Notes: generated by a model not told the origin, from the sequence alone. Positions 47,714-58,020 are shown, counted from the stretch's first letter. The stretch is DNA of 64,000 bases from an uncultured Paracoccaceae bacterium (GCA_947494445.1 CANLVD010000001.1:372001-436000), one strand, 5' to 3'. Made by a program: numbers and translations.

Positions 47714-48850
47714 ATGAGCGGTAAAACAAAAGCGATAACAGCCTGCATGGCGATCGCAACGGCAGCAACCCCGGCACTGCCACAAGGCCTGACACTCAGC
47801 GGATCACTGTCACAGGGCGTGACGGTGTCTGACAATAATGGGTTTCAGGGAAGGGACCCCGAGGTAGATGGCTCGACGAGCCTGTCTTATGCTTTGTCCT
47901 CGTCCACAAAACGATCGAGCTTCTCAATAGGCGGCAATGCATCGCTGAGCTATGGCACAGACAGTGACACCAAGTTCAACCGTTCCGGATTGCGTGCATC
48001 CTACCAGCGAAGTGCGAAACGCTCATCGTTCTCTGCTGGATTGAGCTTTGACAAGCGGCCTTTTGAATTCGATGAGGAACAACCGGATCTGAGCTTCATA
48101 AGCCTTGATACGGACAGAACGACAGTCTCTGGCAATGTGGGTTTTGGCTTTGAGCACACGCCGCGGCTGTCTTCCAATGTTTCTGCATCATTGCGAGATC
48201 AGGATTTCTCCACCACGTCCACCGAACTCTCGCCGTCGACCACAACATCGCTGTCGGGCGGTCTGTCATATCGTCTGTCAAGCACGTCCAGCATGGGTGT
48301 GAATGCCGGGATTACCATGGTTGATACGGAAGCTGCGGATAATCTGGAAAGCACTTCCGTCAACATCGGTGCGAACTACAGCCGAACCGTGAATGACCGC
48401 GTGAGCTATAGTGGAAACATTGGTTTGTCGATGTCGGAACAAACCCGCATCATCGGGCTTGCGTCGGTTACCGAGGACAGCAGCAATCTGACATTTGGTG
48501 CAAACCTGAACAGAAGCCTAAAAGATGGCGCTATGTCCTTTGGGTTCAATCAGGGCGTCGGCACATCAGCCAGTGGTGCGTTGTCGCTGAACACGGGTTT
48601 GACCGGCAACATCTCCAGACAGATAAACGAGCGGCAAAGATGGGCGCTGGGCGCGTCACTGTCACGTCAATCAGATCTTGACGGGGGAGAGACAGAAACC
48701 CTGCTTAGGGTTTCGCCCAGTTACAATTTCTCTCTCACGCCCAAGATAGGCGCATCAGCCGGGTATACTTTCTCGCGCAATGATGTTGGCGATACGTCCC
48801 ATAGTCTGAGCCTGTCGATCAGCCGTTCATATGAGCAGCGAATCCGCTAG
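47714..48850 (+). CDS. Putative outer-membrane beta-barrel protein of the EPS locus
   Basis: A 378-residue Ser/Thr/Gly-rich protein with a signal peptide (ACMAIATAATPALPQG). It consists of regularly alternating strands such as SFSIGGNASLSYG, SAGLSFDKRPF, SGGLSYRLSS and SASAGYTFS-like repeats, ending in SLSLSISRSYEQRIR. The pattern indicates a beta barrel. It resembles in position and style the barrel proteins of exosortase EPS loci (TIGR03016 group), though I cannot prove homology by eye. It would be the outer-membrane exit. It converges with rfbA with a single base between them. Confidence 0.75.
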   Translation: MSGKTKAITACMAIATAATPALPQGLTLSGSLSQGVTVSDNNGFQGRDPEVDGSTSLSYALSSSTKRSSFSIGGNASLSYGTDSDTKFNRSGLRASYQRSAKRSSFSAGLSFDKRPFEFDEEQPDLSFISLDTDRTTVSGNVGFGFEHTPRLSSNVSASLRDQDFSTTSTELSPSTTTSLSGGLSYRLSSTSSMGVNAGITMVDTEAADNLESTSVNIGANYSRTVNDRVSYSGNIGLSMSEQTRIIGLASVTEDSSNLTFGANLNRSLKDGAMSFGFNQGVGTSASGALSLNTGLTGNISRQINERQRWALGASLSRQSDLDGGETETLLRVSPSYNFSLTPKIGASAGYTFSRNDVGDTSHSLSLSISRSYEQRIR

Positions 48851-48851
48851 A

Positions 48852-49724
48852 TCACCCCTCGGCCAATCGCATAAGGTAGGTGCCGTATTCGGTTTTGAGG
48901 AACGGCTTGGCCAGGATCTTCAATTCCGCTGACGTCACCCATCCCAGATAGTGGGCAACTTCTTCCGGACAGCCGATCTTCTGGCCCTGACGCTTCTCGA
49001 TGGTGCGCACGAACTCTCCGGCCTCGATCAGGCTGTCATGTGTGCCGGTATCAAGCCACGCATACCCCCGGCCCATTTGCTGAACAGAGAGAGATCCCTC
49101 GACCAGATAGGTTTCAAGCAGGGACGTGATCTCCAGCTCGCCGCGGTCTGAGGGCTGGATCCGGGCGGCCCGCTGGCTTGCCGTTTTGTCCAGAAAATAC
49201 AGCCCCGTTACGGCGAAGTTTGATGCAGGTTTTGCGGGTTTCTCCACGATGGATGAAGCTGTGCCAGTCTCATCAAATCCGACCACACCGTAGCGCTCGG
49301 GATCGGCAACCTGATAGCCAAATACTGTGCCACCCGAAGGCTGCATGGCGGCTTCCTTCACCAGTTTCTGCAAGTCATGGCCGAAGAAGATGTTGTCGCC
49401 CAGAACCATTGCGCTGGCCGCGCCATTCAGAAACTCTTCAGCCAGCAGATACGCTTGTGCCAGCCCGTCGGGGGAGGGTTGTTCAATGAACGTCAGTGAC
49501 ATCCCCCATTGAGAACCGTCACCAAGCAGGCGTTTGAACTGACTTTGATCCTCGGGCGTGGTGATGATTGCAATCTCGCGAATGCCTGACAGCATCAGAA
49601 CGGTCAGCGGATAATAGATCATCGGTTTGTCATAAAGCGGCAGAAGCTGCTTGGAGACGGCCATGGTGATCGGATAGAGCCGCGTGCCGGAACCGCCTGC
49701 CAGAATGATGCCCTTACGTTGCAT
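48852..49724 (-). CDS. rfbA: Glucose-1-phosphate thymidylyltransferase
   Basis: A 290-residue RmlA. The nucleotide-binding start is [16 protein letters not shown], followed by the sugar-phosphate segment [17 protein letters not shown] and then [11 protein letters not shown]. It makes dTDP-glucose, the first step to dTDP-L-rhamnose. It is last gene of the C-B-D-A operon and overlaps rfbD by 11 bases. Length is standard. Confidence 0.97.
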   Translation of the reverse strand: MQRKGIILAGGSGTRLYPITMAVSKQLLPLYDKPMIYYPLTVLMLSGIREIAIITTPEDQSQFKRLLGDGSQWGMSLTFIEQPSPDGLAQAYLLAEEFLNGAASAMVLGDNIFFGHDLQKLVKEAAMQPSGGTVFGYQVADPERYGVVGFDETGTASSIVEKPAKPASNFAVTGLYFLDKTASQRAARIQPSDRGELEITSLLETYLVEGSLSVQQMGRGYAWLDTGTHDSLIEAGEFVRTIEKRQGQKIGCPEEVAHYLGWVTSAELKILAKPFLKTEYGTYLMRLAEG

Positions 49725-50574
49725 GTTGATCCTCCAGTTGCCTCAGCACACGGCTCAGGCTGCGTTTCCAGTCGGGCATGTCTATGCCGAAATCTTGTGT
49801 TGTTTTGGTTCCGTCCAGCCGCGAGTTTGCCGGGCGTTTGGCCGGTGTCGGATAGGCACTGCTCGGGATGGCCTCGACCTGCGTTGCCATCCCTGCCTGT
49901 GCGAAAATCTCGGTTGCAAATTCTGCCCATGAGACAGAAGGCTGGCCTGCAAAATGATACACTCCCGAGACAGACGGATCACTCAGCATCCGGTCGCGCA
50001 TGACGATCAAGGCATCGGCGATATCGCCCGCCTCCGTTGGGCCACCAAACTGATCTGCGACAATCGTCAAGCGATCACGTGTTTCAGCCAGCCTCAGCAT
50101 GGTCTTGACGAAATTCTGGCCTTGGGATGAAAATACCCATGCAGTGCGCAGAATGCTCGCCTGTGGGCCCGAAGATCGCACCGCGGCCTCACCCGCCAGT
50201 TTCGAGCGGCCGTAAGCACCTATGGGCCCGGTCGGATCCTCCGGCTGCCACGGGTGTTCGCCCGAGCCATCGAACACGTAGTCGGTAGAGATGTGCAGAA
50301 ACGGGATTTCCAAGGCAGCACAGGCTTGTGCCATCTCTCCGGGTGCATCGCCATTGATACGGGTTGCCAGCGCCTCTTCCTCTTCGGCGCGATCAACGGC
50401 TGTGTAGGCAGCCGCGTTGATCACTGCACCTGGCATATGGTGTTGGATCATTGCCCGGCATTGGCCTGCAACTGACAGATCAGCCTCTTCCCGGCCGAGA
50501 AATATGGCGTTCGGCAGACGTTCAGCCAAAGCCTGCGCGACTTGTCCGGTTTTGCCAAAGACCAGCGTCTTCAT
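49714..50574 (-). CDS. rfbD: dTDP-4-dehydrorhamnose reductase
   Basis: A 286-residue RmlD of the extended SDR family. The N-terminal nucleotide site is [12 protein letters not shown], the catalytic YGRSK motif (Tyr and Lys) follows [11 protein letters not shown], and the C-terminal signature is [12 protein letters not shown]. It uses NAD(P)H to make dTDP-L-rhamnose, the final step. It lies 3 bases from rfbB. Confidence 0.97.
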   Translation of the reverse strand: MKTLVFGKTGQVAQALAERLPNAIFLGREEADLSVAGQCRAMIQHHMPGAVINAAAYTAVDRAEEEEALATRINGDAPGEMAQACAALEIPFLHISTDYVFDGSGEHPWQPEDPTGPIGAYGRSKLAGEAAVRSSGPQASILRTAWVFSSQGQNFVKTMLRLAETRDRLTIVADQFGGPTEAGDIADALIVMRDRMLSDPSVSGVYHFAGQPSVSWAEFATEIFAQAGMATQVEAIPSSAYPTPAKRPANSRLDGTKTTQDFGIDMPDWKRSLSRVLRQLEDQHAT

Positions 50575-50577
50575 GGT

Positions 50578-51615
50578 TCACCCGGTCCCCAGACGTTGGC
50601 CAACACCCTCACGGGATTGCAGCGCCCGCCACCAGTCTTCATTGTCAAGATACCATTGCACGGTCCGCCGCAAACCTTCTTCAAGGGTCACGGAGGGACG
50701 CCAGCCCAGTTCCGTCCTGATGCGCGTTGGATCAATGGCATATCTCAGATCGTGACCGGGACGGTCGGTCACGAACGTGATCAGATCCCGGTAGGCGGTA
50801 TCAGTGGGTTTCAGCTCGGCCAGCAGGTCACAGATCATGTGCACCAGATCAATGTTACGTGCTTCGTTCTCGCCGCCGATGTTATATGTCCGCCCGACAG
50901 CGCCATTTTGCAAAACAGTCAGCAAGGCATCGGCGTGATCCTCGACATAAAGCCAGTCCCGTACATTCTCTCCCTTGCCGTAGACCGGGATGGGCTTGCC
51001 GGCCAGCGCGTTCAGAATGACCACGGGGATCAGCTTTTCGGGGAAATGGTAAGGGCCATAGTTGTTTGAGCAGTTGGTGACCAGAATTGGCAGGCCATAC
51101 GTCTCCCCCCAGGCGCGAACCAGATGATCGCTTGCGGCTTTGGATGCCGAATAGGGAGAGTTTGGCGAATAGGGCGTGTCTTCGGTGAACAGGCCGGTTT
51201 CACCCAGTGAGCCGTAAACCTCATCGGTCGAGATGTGGTGAAAGCGGAAATCATCTGGGGAGCCATTGGCCGTCCAATAGGCCCGGGCCGCTTCAAGCAA
51301 GGTGTAGGTGCCGGTCACGTTGGTTTCAACAAAGGCAGCTGGCCCGTCAATCGAACGGTCGACATGAGATTCGGCGGCCAGATGCATGACCGCATCAGGT
51401 TTGTGATCCGCGAAGATGCGATCCAGCGCCGGGCGATCAGTGATCGAGGCTTCCTCAAAGACATAACCCGGCGCATTGGCCACGGGCGTGACGTTGGCCA
51501 GACAGGCCGCATAAGTCAGCGCATCAAGGTTGACGATTGTATGTCCTTCACGGATCGCCTGCCGCACCACCGCAGAGCCGATGAATCCCGCACCGCCTGT
51601 CACCAGAATTTTCAT
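50578..51615 (-). CDS. rfbB: dTDP-glucose 4,6-dehydratase
   Basis: A 345-residue Rml[16 protein letters not shown] is the NAD site. [16 protein letters not shown] and the [10 protein letters not shown] catalytic Tyr/Lys motif are standard. It makes dTDP-4-keto-6-deoxyglucose. It lies 3 bases from rfbC, second gene of the rhamnose operon. Confidence 0.97.
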   Translation of the reverse strand: MKILVTGGAGFIGSAVVRQAIREGHTIVNLDALTYAACLANVTPVANAPGYVFEEASITDRPALDRIFADHKPDAVMHLAAESHVDRSIDGPAAFVETNVTGTYTLLEAARAYWTANGSPDDFRFHHISTDEVYGSLGETGLFTEDTPYSPNSPYSASKAASDHLVRAWGETYGLPILVTNCSNNYGPYHFPEKLIPVVILNALAGKPIPVYGKGENVRDWLYVEDHADALLTVLQNGAVGRTYNIGGENEARNIDLVHMICDLLAELKPTDTAYRDLITFVTDRPGHDLRYAIDPTRIRTELGWRPSVTLEEGLRRTVQWYLDNEDWWRALQSREGVGQRLGTG

Positions 51616-51618
51616 GAA

Positions 51619-52182
51619 TCACCCTTCAAACACAAAAGGAGAACTGAACGCGGCAAAACTTTGCGCTGCGGCATCCTTGTTCGACAAAACCGCGTCTTCA
51701 TTTGCCATTCCCCAATCGATCCCGAGGTCGGGATCGTCAAACCGCACAGACCCATCACATTCGGGCGCATAGAAATCAGTACATTTGTACAGGACATTCA
51801 CATCGGGGGTAATCGTGGCGAAACCATGAAGAAATCCCTTTGGGATCAGCAATTGTTTTCCATTCTCTGCGGAAAGCTCGACCGAGACGGATTTTCCATA
51901 TGCTGGACTGCCCACGCGAACGTCCACGGCAACATCGACAATTGCTCCGGACATCACACGAACCAGCTTGTCCTGAGCGCTGGGCGGGGCCTGAAAATGC
52001 AGGCCGCGGACTGTGCCCTTTGGAGCCGAGAAGGAGTGATTGTCCTGCACAAAATCCAGATCTATTCCGGCGTCTTTCAGCACACGCGCATTCCAGGTCT
52101 CGCTGAACCAGCCACGGTGGTCGCCGAAGCGCTTGGGCGTGATGATGAATACACCGGGCAGGGCGGTCTGTTCTATGGACAT
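51619..52182 (-). CDS. rfbC: dTDP-4-dehydrorhamnose 3,5-epimerase
   Basis: A 187-residue RmlC cupin. Signature segments are GVFIITPKRFGDHRGWF, the catalytic histidine region VRGLHFQAPP, and LLIPKGFLHGFATI. The start at 52182 has AAGG upstream; an in-frame codon at 52209 would add nine residues. It is first gene of the rhamnose operon and is divergent from xrtD (199-base gap), so both may share a regulatory region. Confidence 0.96.
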   Translation of the reverse strand: MSIEQTALPGVFIITPKRFGDHRGWFSETWNARVLKDAGIDLDFVQDNHSFSAPKGTVRGLHFQAPPSAQDKLVRVMSGAIVDVAVDVRVGSPAYGKSVSVELSAENGKQLLIPKGFLHGFATITPDVNVLYKCTDFYAPECDGSVRFDDPDLGIDWGMANEDAVLSNKDAAAQSFAAFSSPFVFEG

Positions 52183-52381
52183 GAAATAACCTTCAACTTG
52201 TGGCTTCAAACCGGGTGCGGTCTATGTCTGAGCATCACCCGCAACCCCACAAGCCCATAAATTTACCAGACTGTGATAACAAAGGTTTTATTTAGGTTTT
52301 TTTAAAACCATATCACAGGTGAGACACAATTGGTGTATAAGCGCTGCAACAAATTTAGCTTGATAGAACGTGAGAGTAACG

Positions 52382-53989
52382 ATGTCTTCTTCAGAAACCA
52401 TGCGTAACGATGTGATGTTCTCAGCCGCTGGACGCGGCAATCTTGTCGGTCCGGCCCTGTTTTTCCTAATCGTTGCGGCGTCTTTGCCTGTTTTCTGGTA
52501 TGGTTTTGTCTCACTGGGCGAGGCTTGGGTCACACCCGAGTACAGCCACGGACCAATCATTCCGATTCTCTCAGGCTACCTGTTTTTGCGGGATATGCGA
52601 CGGGTGCCGCCGACGGCTGTTACGAATGCGCAGCGCATTCCGGGCCTTGCCATCATCATATTCTCGCTTGCCATCGGCATTTTTGGCAATCTGGTCAACA
52701 TTCCAGACATCTCGACCTATGCCTTCATTCTGTGGGTGGGCGGCCTGATCCTTTTGTGCTTCGGCTATTCGCGCGGGGTCCTGTTCTGGGCATCGGTTCT
52801 GCATCTGGTCTACATGCTGCCGTTGCCGAACTTTCTGTATTGGCAATTGACCATCCAGCTTCAGTTGATCTCGTCAGTGATCGGCGTCTGGATCGTGTCG
52901 GCCATGAACATTCCGGTCTTCCTTGAAGGCAATGTGATTGATCTGGGCATCTACAAACTGCAAGTGGCTGAGGCCTGCTCGGGTCTGCGGTACTTGTTCC
53001 CGATCCTCAGCTTCTCATATGTGTTCTGCATGCTCTACAACGGGCCGCGGTGGCACAAGATCATCATCCTGTTGTCAGCGGCACCAATCACGGTTCTGAT
53101 GAACTCGTTCCGCATCGGCATGATCGGTGTGCTTGTGAACTCCTATGGCATCGAACATGCTGAGGGCTTCCTGCACTTCTTCGAAGGCTGGGTGATCTTC
53201 GGTGCTTGTGTTGGTCTGCTGTTCCTGCTTGCCATTGTCATGCAGCGCTTCCAGCGCAAGCCCAAGCCGCTGGCTGAAACACTCGACATCGACTTTGACG
53301 GTCTGGGTGCACAAGTTGCCCGCGTCATGACCATTCCAGCCGCAACTGCCGTCTGGATTGCCGCTGCTGTCATGGTGATCGTGGCCGGTGTCTGGACTGT
53401 GACGCCTGAAACGGAACTCAAGCGCGTCGAGCGCGAGCCGTTCGGTTTCTTCTCGATGCAGCAGGGTGATTGGGAAGGCTTTACAACGCCGCTCGAGCCT
53501 GCAATTGAAGCAGTCCTCGGTGCCGACGACTATGTTCAGGCAACCTTCTCCAAACCCGGAATTGATGCGCCGGTCTCATTCTTCTCGGCATTCTATCACC
53601 GACAGACCGAAGGGTCGGGCATTCATTCGCCCGAAGTCTGCCTGCCGGTTGGCGGATGGGAGATGTTTGACATCAACCCTGTGACCATCGATCTGGAAGC
53701 AGAATCCGGCTGGGCGCCGTTCCAGACCAATCGCGCTGTCATTCAGAACGGTTTGCAGCAGCAGGTGATTTACTACTGGTTCGAACAGCGTGGTCGCCGC
53801 CTGACCAACGACTTCAACGTCAAGATGGTTACGATCTGGGACAGCCTGACGAAGGGCCGCCAGGACGGTGCTCTGGTCCGGTTCGGATCGCCAGTACTTC
53901 AAGGTGAAACCGTTGAAGATGCTGACCGTCGCATCCAGGCATTGATGGTGGACGTTCTGCCGAAACTGCCGCGCTACCTGCCTGAATAG
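52382..53989 (+). CDS. xrtD: Exosortase D (VPLPA-CTERM specific) fused to EpsI domain
   Basis: A 535-residue inner-membrane cysteine protease/transpeptidase. The exosortase core has about eight helices (1-305), with catalytic C199 (AEACSGLRYLFP), R244 (NSFRIGMIG) and H265 (EGFLHFFEGW). After one more helix (AVWIAAAVMVIVAGVW), residues 340-525 form an EpsI/DUF3485 domain with its hallmark IHSPEVCLPVGGWEM. The known XrtD family is a fusion of this kind and is paired with VPLPA-CTERM targets; such a target is encoded at 39028. The ATG at 52382 is preferred to the GTG at 52370. It would cleave and transfer VPLPA-tagged proteins at the membrane. Confidence 0.95.
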   Translation: MSSSETMRNDVMFSAAGRGNLVGPALFFLIVAASLPVFWYGFVSLGEAWVTPEYSHGPIIPILSGYLFLRDMRRVPPTAVTNAQRIPGLAIIIFSLAIGIFGNLVNIPDISTYAFILWVGGLILLCFGYSRGVLFWASVLHLVYMLPLPNFLYWQLTIQLQLISSVIGVWIVSAMNIPVFLEGNVIDLGIYKLQVAEACSGLRYLFPILSFSYVFCMLYNGPRWHKIIILLSAAPITVLMNSFRIGMIGVLVNSYGIEHAEGFLHFFEGWVIFGACVGLLFLLAIVMQRFQRKPKPLAETLDIDFDGLGAQVARVMTIPAATAVWIAAAVMVIVAGVWTVTPETELKRVEREPFGFFSMQQGDWEGFTTPLEPAIEAVLGADDYVQATFSKPGIDAPVSFFSAFYHRQTEGSGIHSPEVCLPVGGWEMFDINPVTIDLEAESGWAPFQTNRAVIQNGLQQQVIYYWFEQRGRRLTNDFNVKMVTIWDSLTKGRQDGALVRFGSPVLQGETVEDADRRIQALMVDVLPKLPRYLPE

Positions 53990-54006
53990 TCAGGTTTGAG
54001 GACTGG

Positions 54007-55110
54007 CTAGCTGGCCTCGCTGATCTGGTAGGTTGATCGGGCCAGCCATTCCGGTTCGATCTCGACGCCCCAACCCGGGGCGTCGGTAACTGTCGCCTGA
54101 CCATCCGTGATGCCATAGGGGTCCTCGACGAACAGACCGTCCTGCCAAGGGTAGTAGTCAGATCCTTCGATCGAGAACTCCAGATACTTCCCTGCGTTGG
54201 GAATTGCGCGCAGCAGATGCATGGTGAAAAGCGTGACCAACGACAGGTTTGCACAATGGGGTGTGACGGGCAGACCGGCCTCTTTCGCCATCTCAACCAC
54301 GCGCAATGTCCGGGATATGCCACCCAGATAAAGGATATCGGGTTGCACGATGTCGACTGCCCGTATGTCGATCATCCGTTTCCACGTCGGCAGGTCACAA
54401 TCCTGCTCGCCACCGGTAACATCGATCTCAAGTGCGTCGGTCACCTGCTTCGTCTGCTCAAGTTCCCAATAAGGGCAGGGCTCTTCGAAATGACAAAAAC
54501 CATTGTCCTGCAACATATGGCCAATTTCGATGGCGCGCTCAGGGCAATAGCAGCTGTTGGCATCGATCAGCAAATCGACGTTGTCGCCCAGACTTTCGCG
54601 CATGGTGGGAATGATCTCTTCGGTGCGGCCCGGCCATTCATCAAGTCCGCGCCCGACTTCGGCACCGGCCCGCACCTTGAATGCATCAAATCCCTTCTCG
54701 TCGCGCAGCCGTAGCAGTCGGGCTGCTTCATCCTTGGGTGTGATGTCGCGCTTCATGGACGAGGCATAGGCCCGAATTGGACCGGCTGACCCGCCGAGCA
54801 GCGCTGCCACCGGTTTGCCAGCCAGTTTGCCGCGCAGATCCCAGATCGCAGTATCAAAACCGGCCATTGCACGCCTGAGATAAGAGCCTGGAAATTTGTG
54901 TTCGCGCTCGGTCACGAAATCCAGAAGATCGTCCAGATCGCTGGTATCCTTGCCCAGCACCCAAGGGGCGACTTGCCGGTGCAGAACCTGCGACGTGATG
55001 TCCGAATGATAGGTCGATACCTGCCCCCACCCCTGACTGCCATTTTCAGCAGTGACCCGGACAAACCCCACGAACTCATTGCAGAAGCTTTCGATGGATT
55101 TGATTTTCAC
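54007..55110 (-). CDS. Mandelate racemase/muconate lactonizing enzyme family protein
   Basis: A 367-residue enolase-superfamily enzyme. The catalytic lysine region is FKVRAG (K145-x-R147). Metal ligands are D183 (LLIDANSCY), E209 or E210 (HFEEPCP) and E235 (TGGEQD), with the late histidine in PHCANLSL. These enzymes abstract an alpha-proton from carboxylates, most often as sugar-acid dehydratases or racemases. The KxR rather than KxK motif narrows the reaction but does not identify it. It lies 11 bases after the GMC oxidoreductase gene on the same strand, so the two probably act in one pathway. Confidence 0.9.
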   Translation of the reverse strand: MKIKSIESFCNEFVGFVRVTAENGSQGWGQVSTYHSDITSQVLHRQVAPWVLGKDTSDLDDLLDFVTEREHKFPGSYLRRAMAGFDTAIWDLRGKLAGKPVAALLGGSAGPIRAYASSMKRDITPKDEAARLLRLRDEKGFDAFKVRAGAEVGRGLDEWPGRTEEIIPTMRESLGDNVDLLIDANSCYCPERAIEIGHMLQDNGFCHFEEPCPYWELEQTKQVTDALEIDVTGGEQDCDLPTWKRMIDIRAVDIVQPDILYLGGISRTLRVVEMAKEAGLPVTPHCANLSLVTLFTMHLLRAIPNAGKYLEFSIEGSDYYPWQDGLFVEDPYGITDGQATVTDAPGWGVEIEPEWLARSTYQISEAS

Positions 55111-55121
55111 AGCGGAACCTT

Positions 55122-56738
55122 TCAGGTGGCAGCGTCTTCCCGGATCAGGTCAGAGGCCTTTTCTCCGACCATGATGGACGGGGCGTTTGTGTTGCCCGAC
55201 GGGATCGTCGGAAAGATCGAGGCGTCGGCAACCCTCAGCCCCGACACTCCATGAACCCGCAGCCGCGCGTCAACCACCGATCTTACTGGATCTGACCCCA
55301 TGGCGCAGGTTCCGCATTGGTGAAACACGCTCCAACTGTCACGACGAATGTGATCCAGAATTTCATCATCGGTCTGGATGCCCTGCCCGGGTATCATCTC
55401 GTGATCGATGACGTCGCGCAGGGCAGGCGCATCCGCGATCCGTCGCATGACTTTGACGCTCTCAACCATCAGTTGCCGGTCATGCTCGGTATCAAGGTAG
55501 TTGCCGATCATCTCTGGCGGTTCTGTCCAATCAGGCGAGCACAGCCGCAGATAGCCTTTGCTCGTTGGTTTGCACGGGTTGAAGCCAAGGCGGAAGGCAG
55601 GAAAGGGATCGGGCCGCATCAGAGGGCGTTTGCCTTCGGGCGCACGCGTGTAGCTGAGCGGCGAGAAGTAAAGTTGCGTATCAGGCGGCCCCTCGCCCTC
55701 CGCCACCCGGATGAACCCGCCACCTTGATTGAGGCTCATCGACAAAGGACCGGAGCGTGACAGCAGGTACTGCAAAGCCACAACGACTTTGCCCGCAAAA
55801 GGTCGCAGCACCTGATTGAGCGACGGGACGCGCGCCTGATATGTCAGATCCAACCCCAGATGATCCATCAGGTTTTGCCCGACTGCGGGCAGGTCAGCCC
55901 TGACCGGTATTCCAAGTGGCTGAAGATCACCGGCCGGACCAAGACCGGAATTCAGCAGGATCCGGGGCGTGTCAATCGCACCTGCGCAAAGGACGACCTC
56001 GCGCCCCGCGCTGACGGTCTGTTCCCGCCCGTTCTGGACAAAGCGCACGCCCGTCACCTTGCCCTCGTCAAACACCAGATCGCGGATATGGGCACCGGTC
56101 TGAACCCGCAGGTTTGCTCGTCCCTTGGCCGGGCGCAGGTAGGCGGCCGATGCGGATGCTCTCAATCCCTTTCGAGTGGTGATCTGATAGGTCGAGACAC
56201 CGGTCATTTTGCTGCCGTTGTAGTCGGGGTTGTGGGGATAGCCACAGGCATCGGCGGCCTGAAGATACCGCAGTGTCAACGGATGCATTTGGCCATGCAT
56301 GTCCCGCACACTCAGAGGTCCATCGGTCCCGCGGATCTGGTCCGGTGGACCGTCCCAAGCCTCCATTCGTTTGAAGACGGGTGCCACATCCTTCCAGGAC
56401 CAGCCCGGTGCGACCTTGCCCCATTCTTCGAAATCCATCCGGTGCCCGCGCACATAGACCATGGCATTTATCGAACTTGAACCGCCAAGGCCCTTGCCGC
56501 GCGGCCAGTACATGCGGGTGCCGTTCAGATGCGGTTCAGGTGCTGCGGTGTATCGCCAGTTGAAGCGGGGATCATGGAACACCTTGCCATAGCCGATGGG
56601 AAGGTGCAGCCAGGGATGGGTGTCGGCTTCTCCGGCTTCAAGCAGCACCACTGAGTATTTGCCACATTCGCTGAGCCGTGCGGCCAAAGCGCATCCGGCA
56701 GAGCCAGCACCCACAATCACATAGTCATACACCGTCAC
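55122..56738 (-). CDS. GMC family flavin oxidoreductase (choline/alcohol dehydrogenase-like)
   Basis: A 538-residue FAD enzyme. FAD motif VGAGSAGCALAARL is at 9-22, the GMC signature GGSSSINAMVYVRG is at about 86-99, and the C-terminal catalytic His/Asn region holds FHQCGTCAMG and PSGNTNAPSIMVGEKAS. It would oxidise a primary alcohol or polyol. Length is typical of BetA-like dehydrogenases, but the neighbour is an enolase-family enzyme rather than betaine genes, so choline is not assumed. Confidence 0.92.
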   Translation of the reverse strand: MTVYDYVIVGAGSAGCALAARLSECGKYSVVLLEAGEADTHPWLHLPIGYGKVFHDPRFNWRYTAAPEPHLNGTRMYWPRGKGLGGSSSINAMVYVRGHRMDFEEWGKVAPGWSWKDVAPVFKRMEAWDGPPDQIRGTDGPLSVRDMHGQMHPLTLRYLQAADACGYPHNPDYNGSKMTGVSTYQITTRKGLRASASAAYLRPAKGRANLRVQTGAHIRDLVFDEGKVTGVRFVQNGREQTVSAGREVVLCAGAIDTPRILLNSGLGPAGDLQPLGIPVRADLPAVGQNLMDHLGLDLTYQARVPSLNQVLRPFAGKVVVALQYLLSRSGPLSMSLNQGGGFIRVAEGEGPPDTQLYFSPLSYTRAPEGKRPLMRPDPFPAFRLGFNPCKPTSKGYLRLCSPDWTEPPEMIGNYLDTEHDRQLMVESVKVMRRIADAPALRDVIDHEMIPGQGIQTDDEILDHIRRDSWSVFHQCGTCAMGSDPVRSVVDARLRVHGVSGLRVADASIFPTIPSGNTNAPSIMVGEKASDLIREDAAT

Positions 56739-56898
56739 GTAGGGCCGCTCTCTGTCATCGCCTTTTGGCCAGTCAACACGGGTTTGGGGTCAAAAAATCG
56801 CCAGAAGGCGGCAATCTGTGGCAAAAACGACTAATGCGTCGTAGGATTTCAGTCTAACCTAACGTCAATTTCAACAATGCGAATTTGATGAGGTTGTC

Positions 56899-58020
56899 AT
56901 GCCGTGGAGCGCTGAGAAAATCCTGAACGGATTGGCGGTTGGAGTGATGGTTGTCCTTTTGGGGGCCTGTGCTCCGCGTGGCGCGGTCAGTTACGTTGAC
57001 CCGCAGGATGCCGCAAATAGCACCAAGCGAGAGATCTTCTGGGCCACCAGCCGGGACATTGATCCCCAGACAAACCGGGTCACTGCCGGGCGCGCTCCAG
57101 GGTTGAATTTTGGTCGTCAGACCATCGCCATTCCCCCTGCGCATGAAATCGGAGCGGTTGAATGGCCCGGCCGCCAGACGCCGGATCCTGACAAGCATTT
57201 CGTGACCACGTCCCGCTCGGATTTCAAGGATGCCCGCAGCTTTTCATCGGCCTTCAACACAGCCCTGAAGCCGCGATCCATTCGGGGGCAGTCGGTGGTT
57301 GTCTTTGTTCATGGGTTCAACGTGAATTTCCCTGAAGGCCTCTACCGTCTGGCCCAGATGGCCCATGATCTGGACATGCAGGAGCAGCCTGTTCTGTTCT
57401 CATGGGCCTCGGGCGGCACGCCACTGGGATATGTCTATGACCGGGACAGTGCCGCGATTGCGCGTGACAGGCTGGTTGAGTTTCTGCGCGTTCTGTCGGA
57501 CAGCAATGCCAGAGAGATCGTTCTGGTGGCACATTCCATGGGATCGTATCTGATGATGGAAACGCTGCGCCAGCTTGCGATCACCGGCGACAAGAAACTG
57601 CTTGGCCAAATCGATGGTGTGTTCCTGCTCGCGCCCGACATCGACGTCACACTGTTTCGGGCACAAACCGCGGCCATTGGCACCTTGCCGCAACCCTTTG
57701 TCATCTACACATCGTCCAAGGATCAGGCGCTTGGGCTGTCGGCCCGGATCACCGGCCAGAGCGCGCGACTGGGCAGTCTTCAGGATCTGTCCCTGATCGA
57801 GGATCTGCCGGTCAGCATCATTGATGGCAGCAATCTTGAGGATGGCGACAGCCTGCGCCACGGGACGGCTTTCACCTCGCCCACGATGCTCAATCTGGTG
57901 ACATCCCTGCCGGTGGTGGGAGAGTTCATTCAGGAGGACCGCAACGATTTGCTTGAGCTTTTGCCCGGCCAGTTCACCCGCCTGCAACGGGCAACAGGCA
58001 TCGTCTTGCGGCCCAACTAA
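56899..58020 (+). CDS. DUF900-type alpha/beta hydrolase lipoprotein
   Basis: A 373-residue protein with a lipoprotein signal (VMVVLLGAC, lipidated C24). The hydrolase domain starts near 130 with VVVFVHGFNVNF; the nucleophile elbow is AHSMGS with S213. It belongs to the DUF900 group of alpha/beta hydrolases with unknown substrate, presumably membrane-anchored in the periplasm. It overlaps mutT tail-to-tail by 4 bases. Confidence 0.88.
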   Translation: MPWSAEKILNGLAVGVMVVLLGACAPRGAVSYVDPQDAANSTKREIFWATSRDIDPQTNRVTAGRAPGLNFGRQTIAIPPAHEIGAVEWPGRQTPDPDKHFVTTSRSDFKDARSFSSAFNTALKPRSIRGQSVVVFVHGFNVNFPEGLYRLAQMAHDLDMQEQPVLFSWASGGTPLGYVYDRDSAAIARDRLVEFLRVLSDSNAREIVLVAHSMGSYLMMETLRQLAITGDKKLLGQIDGVFLLAPDIDVTLFRAQTAAIGTLPQPFVIYTSSKDQALGLSARITGQSARLGSLQDLSLIEDLPVSIIDGSNLEDGDSLRHGTAFTSPTMLNLVTSLPVVGEFIQEDRNDLLELLPGQFTRLQRATGIVLRPN

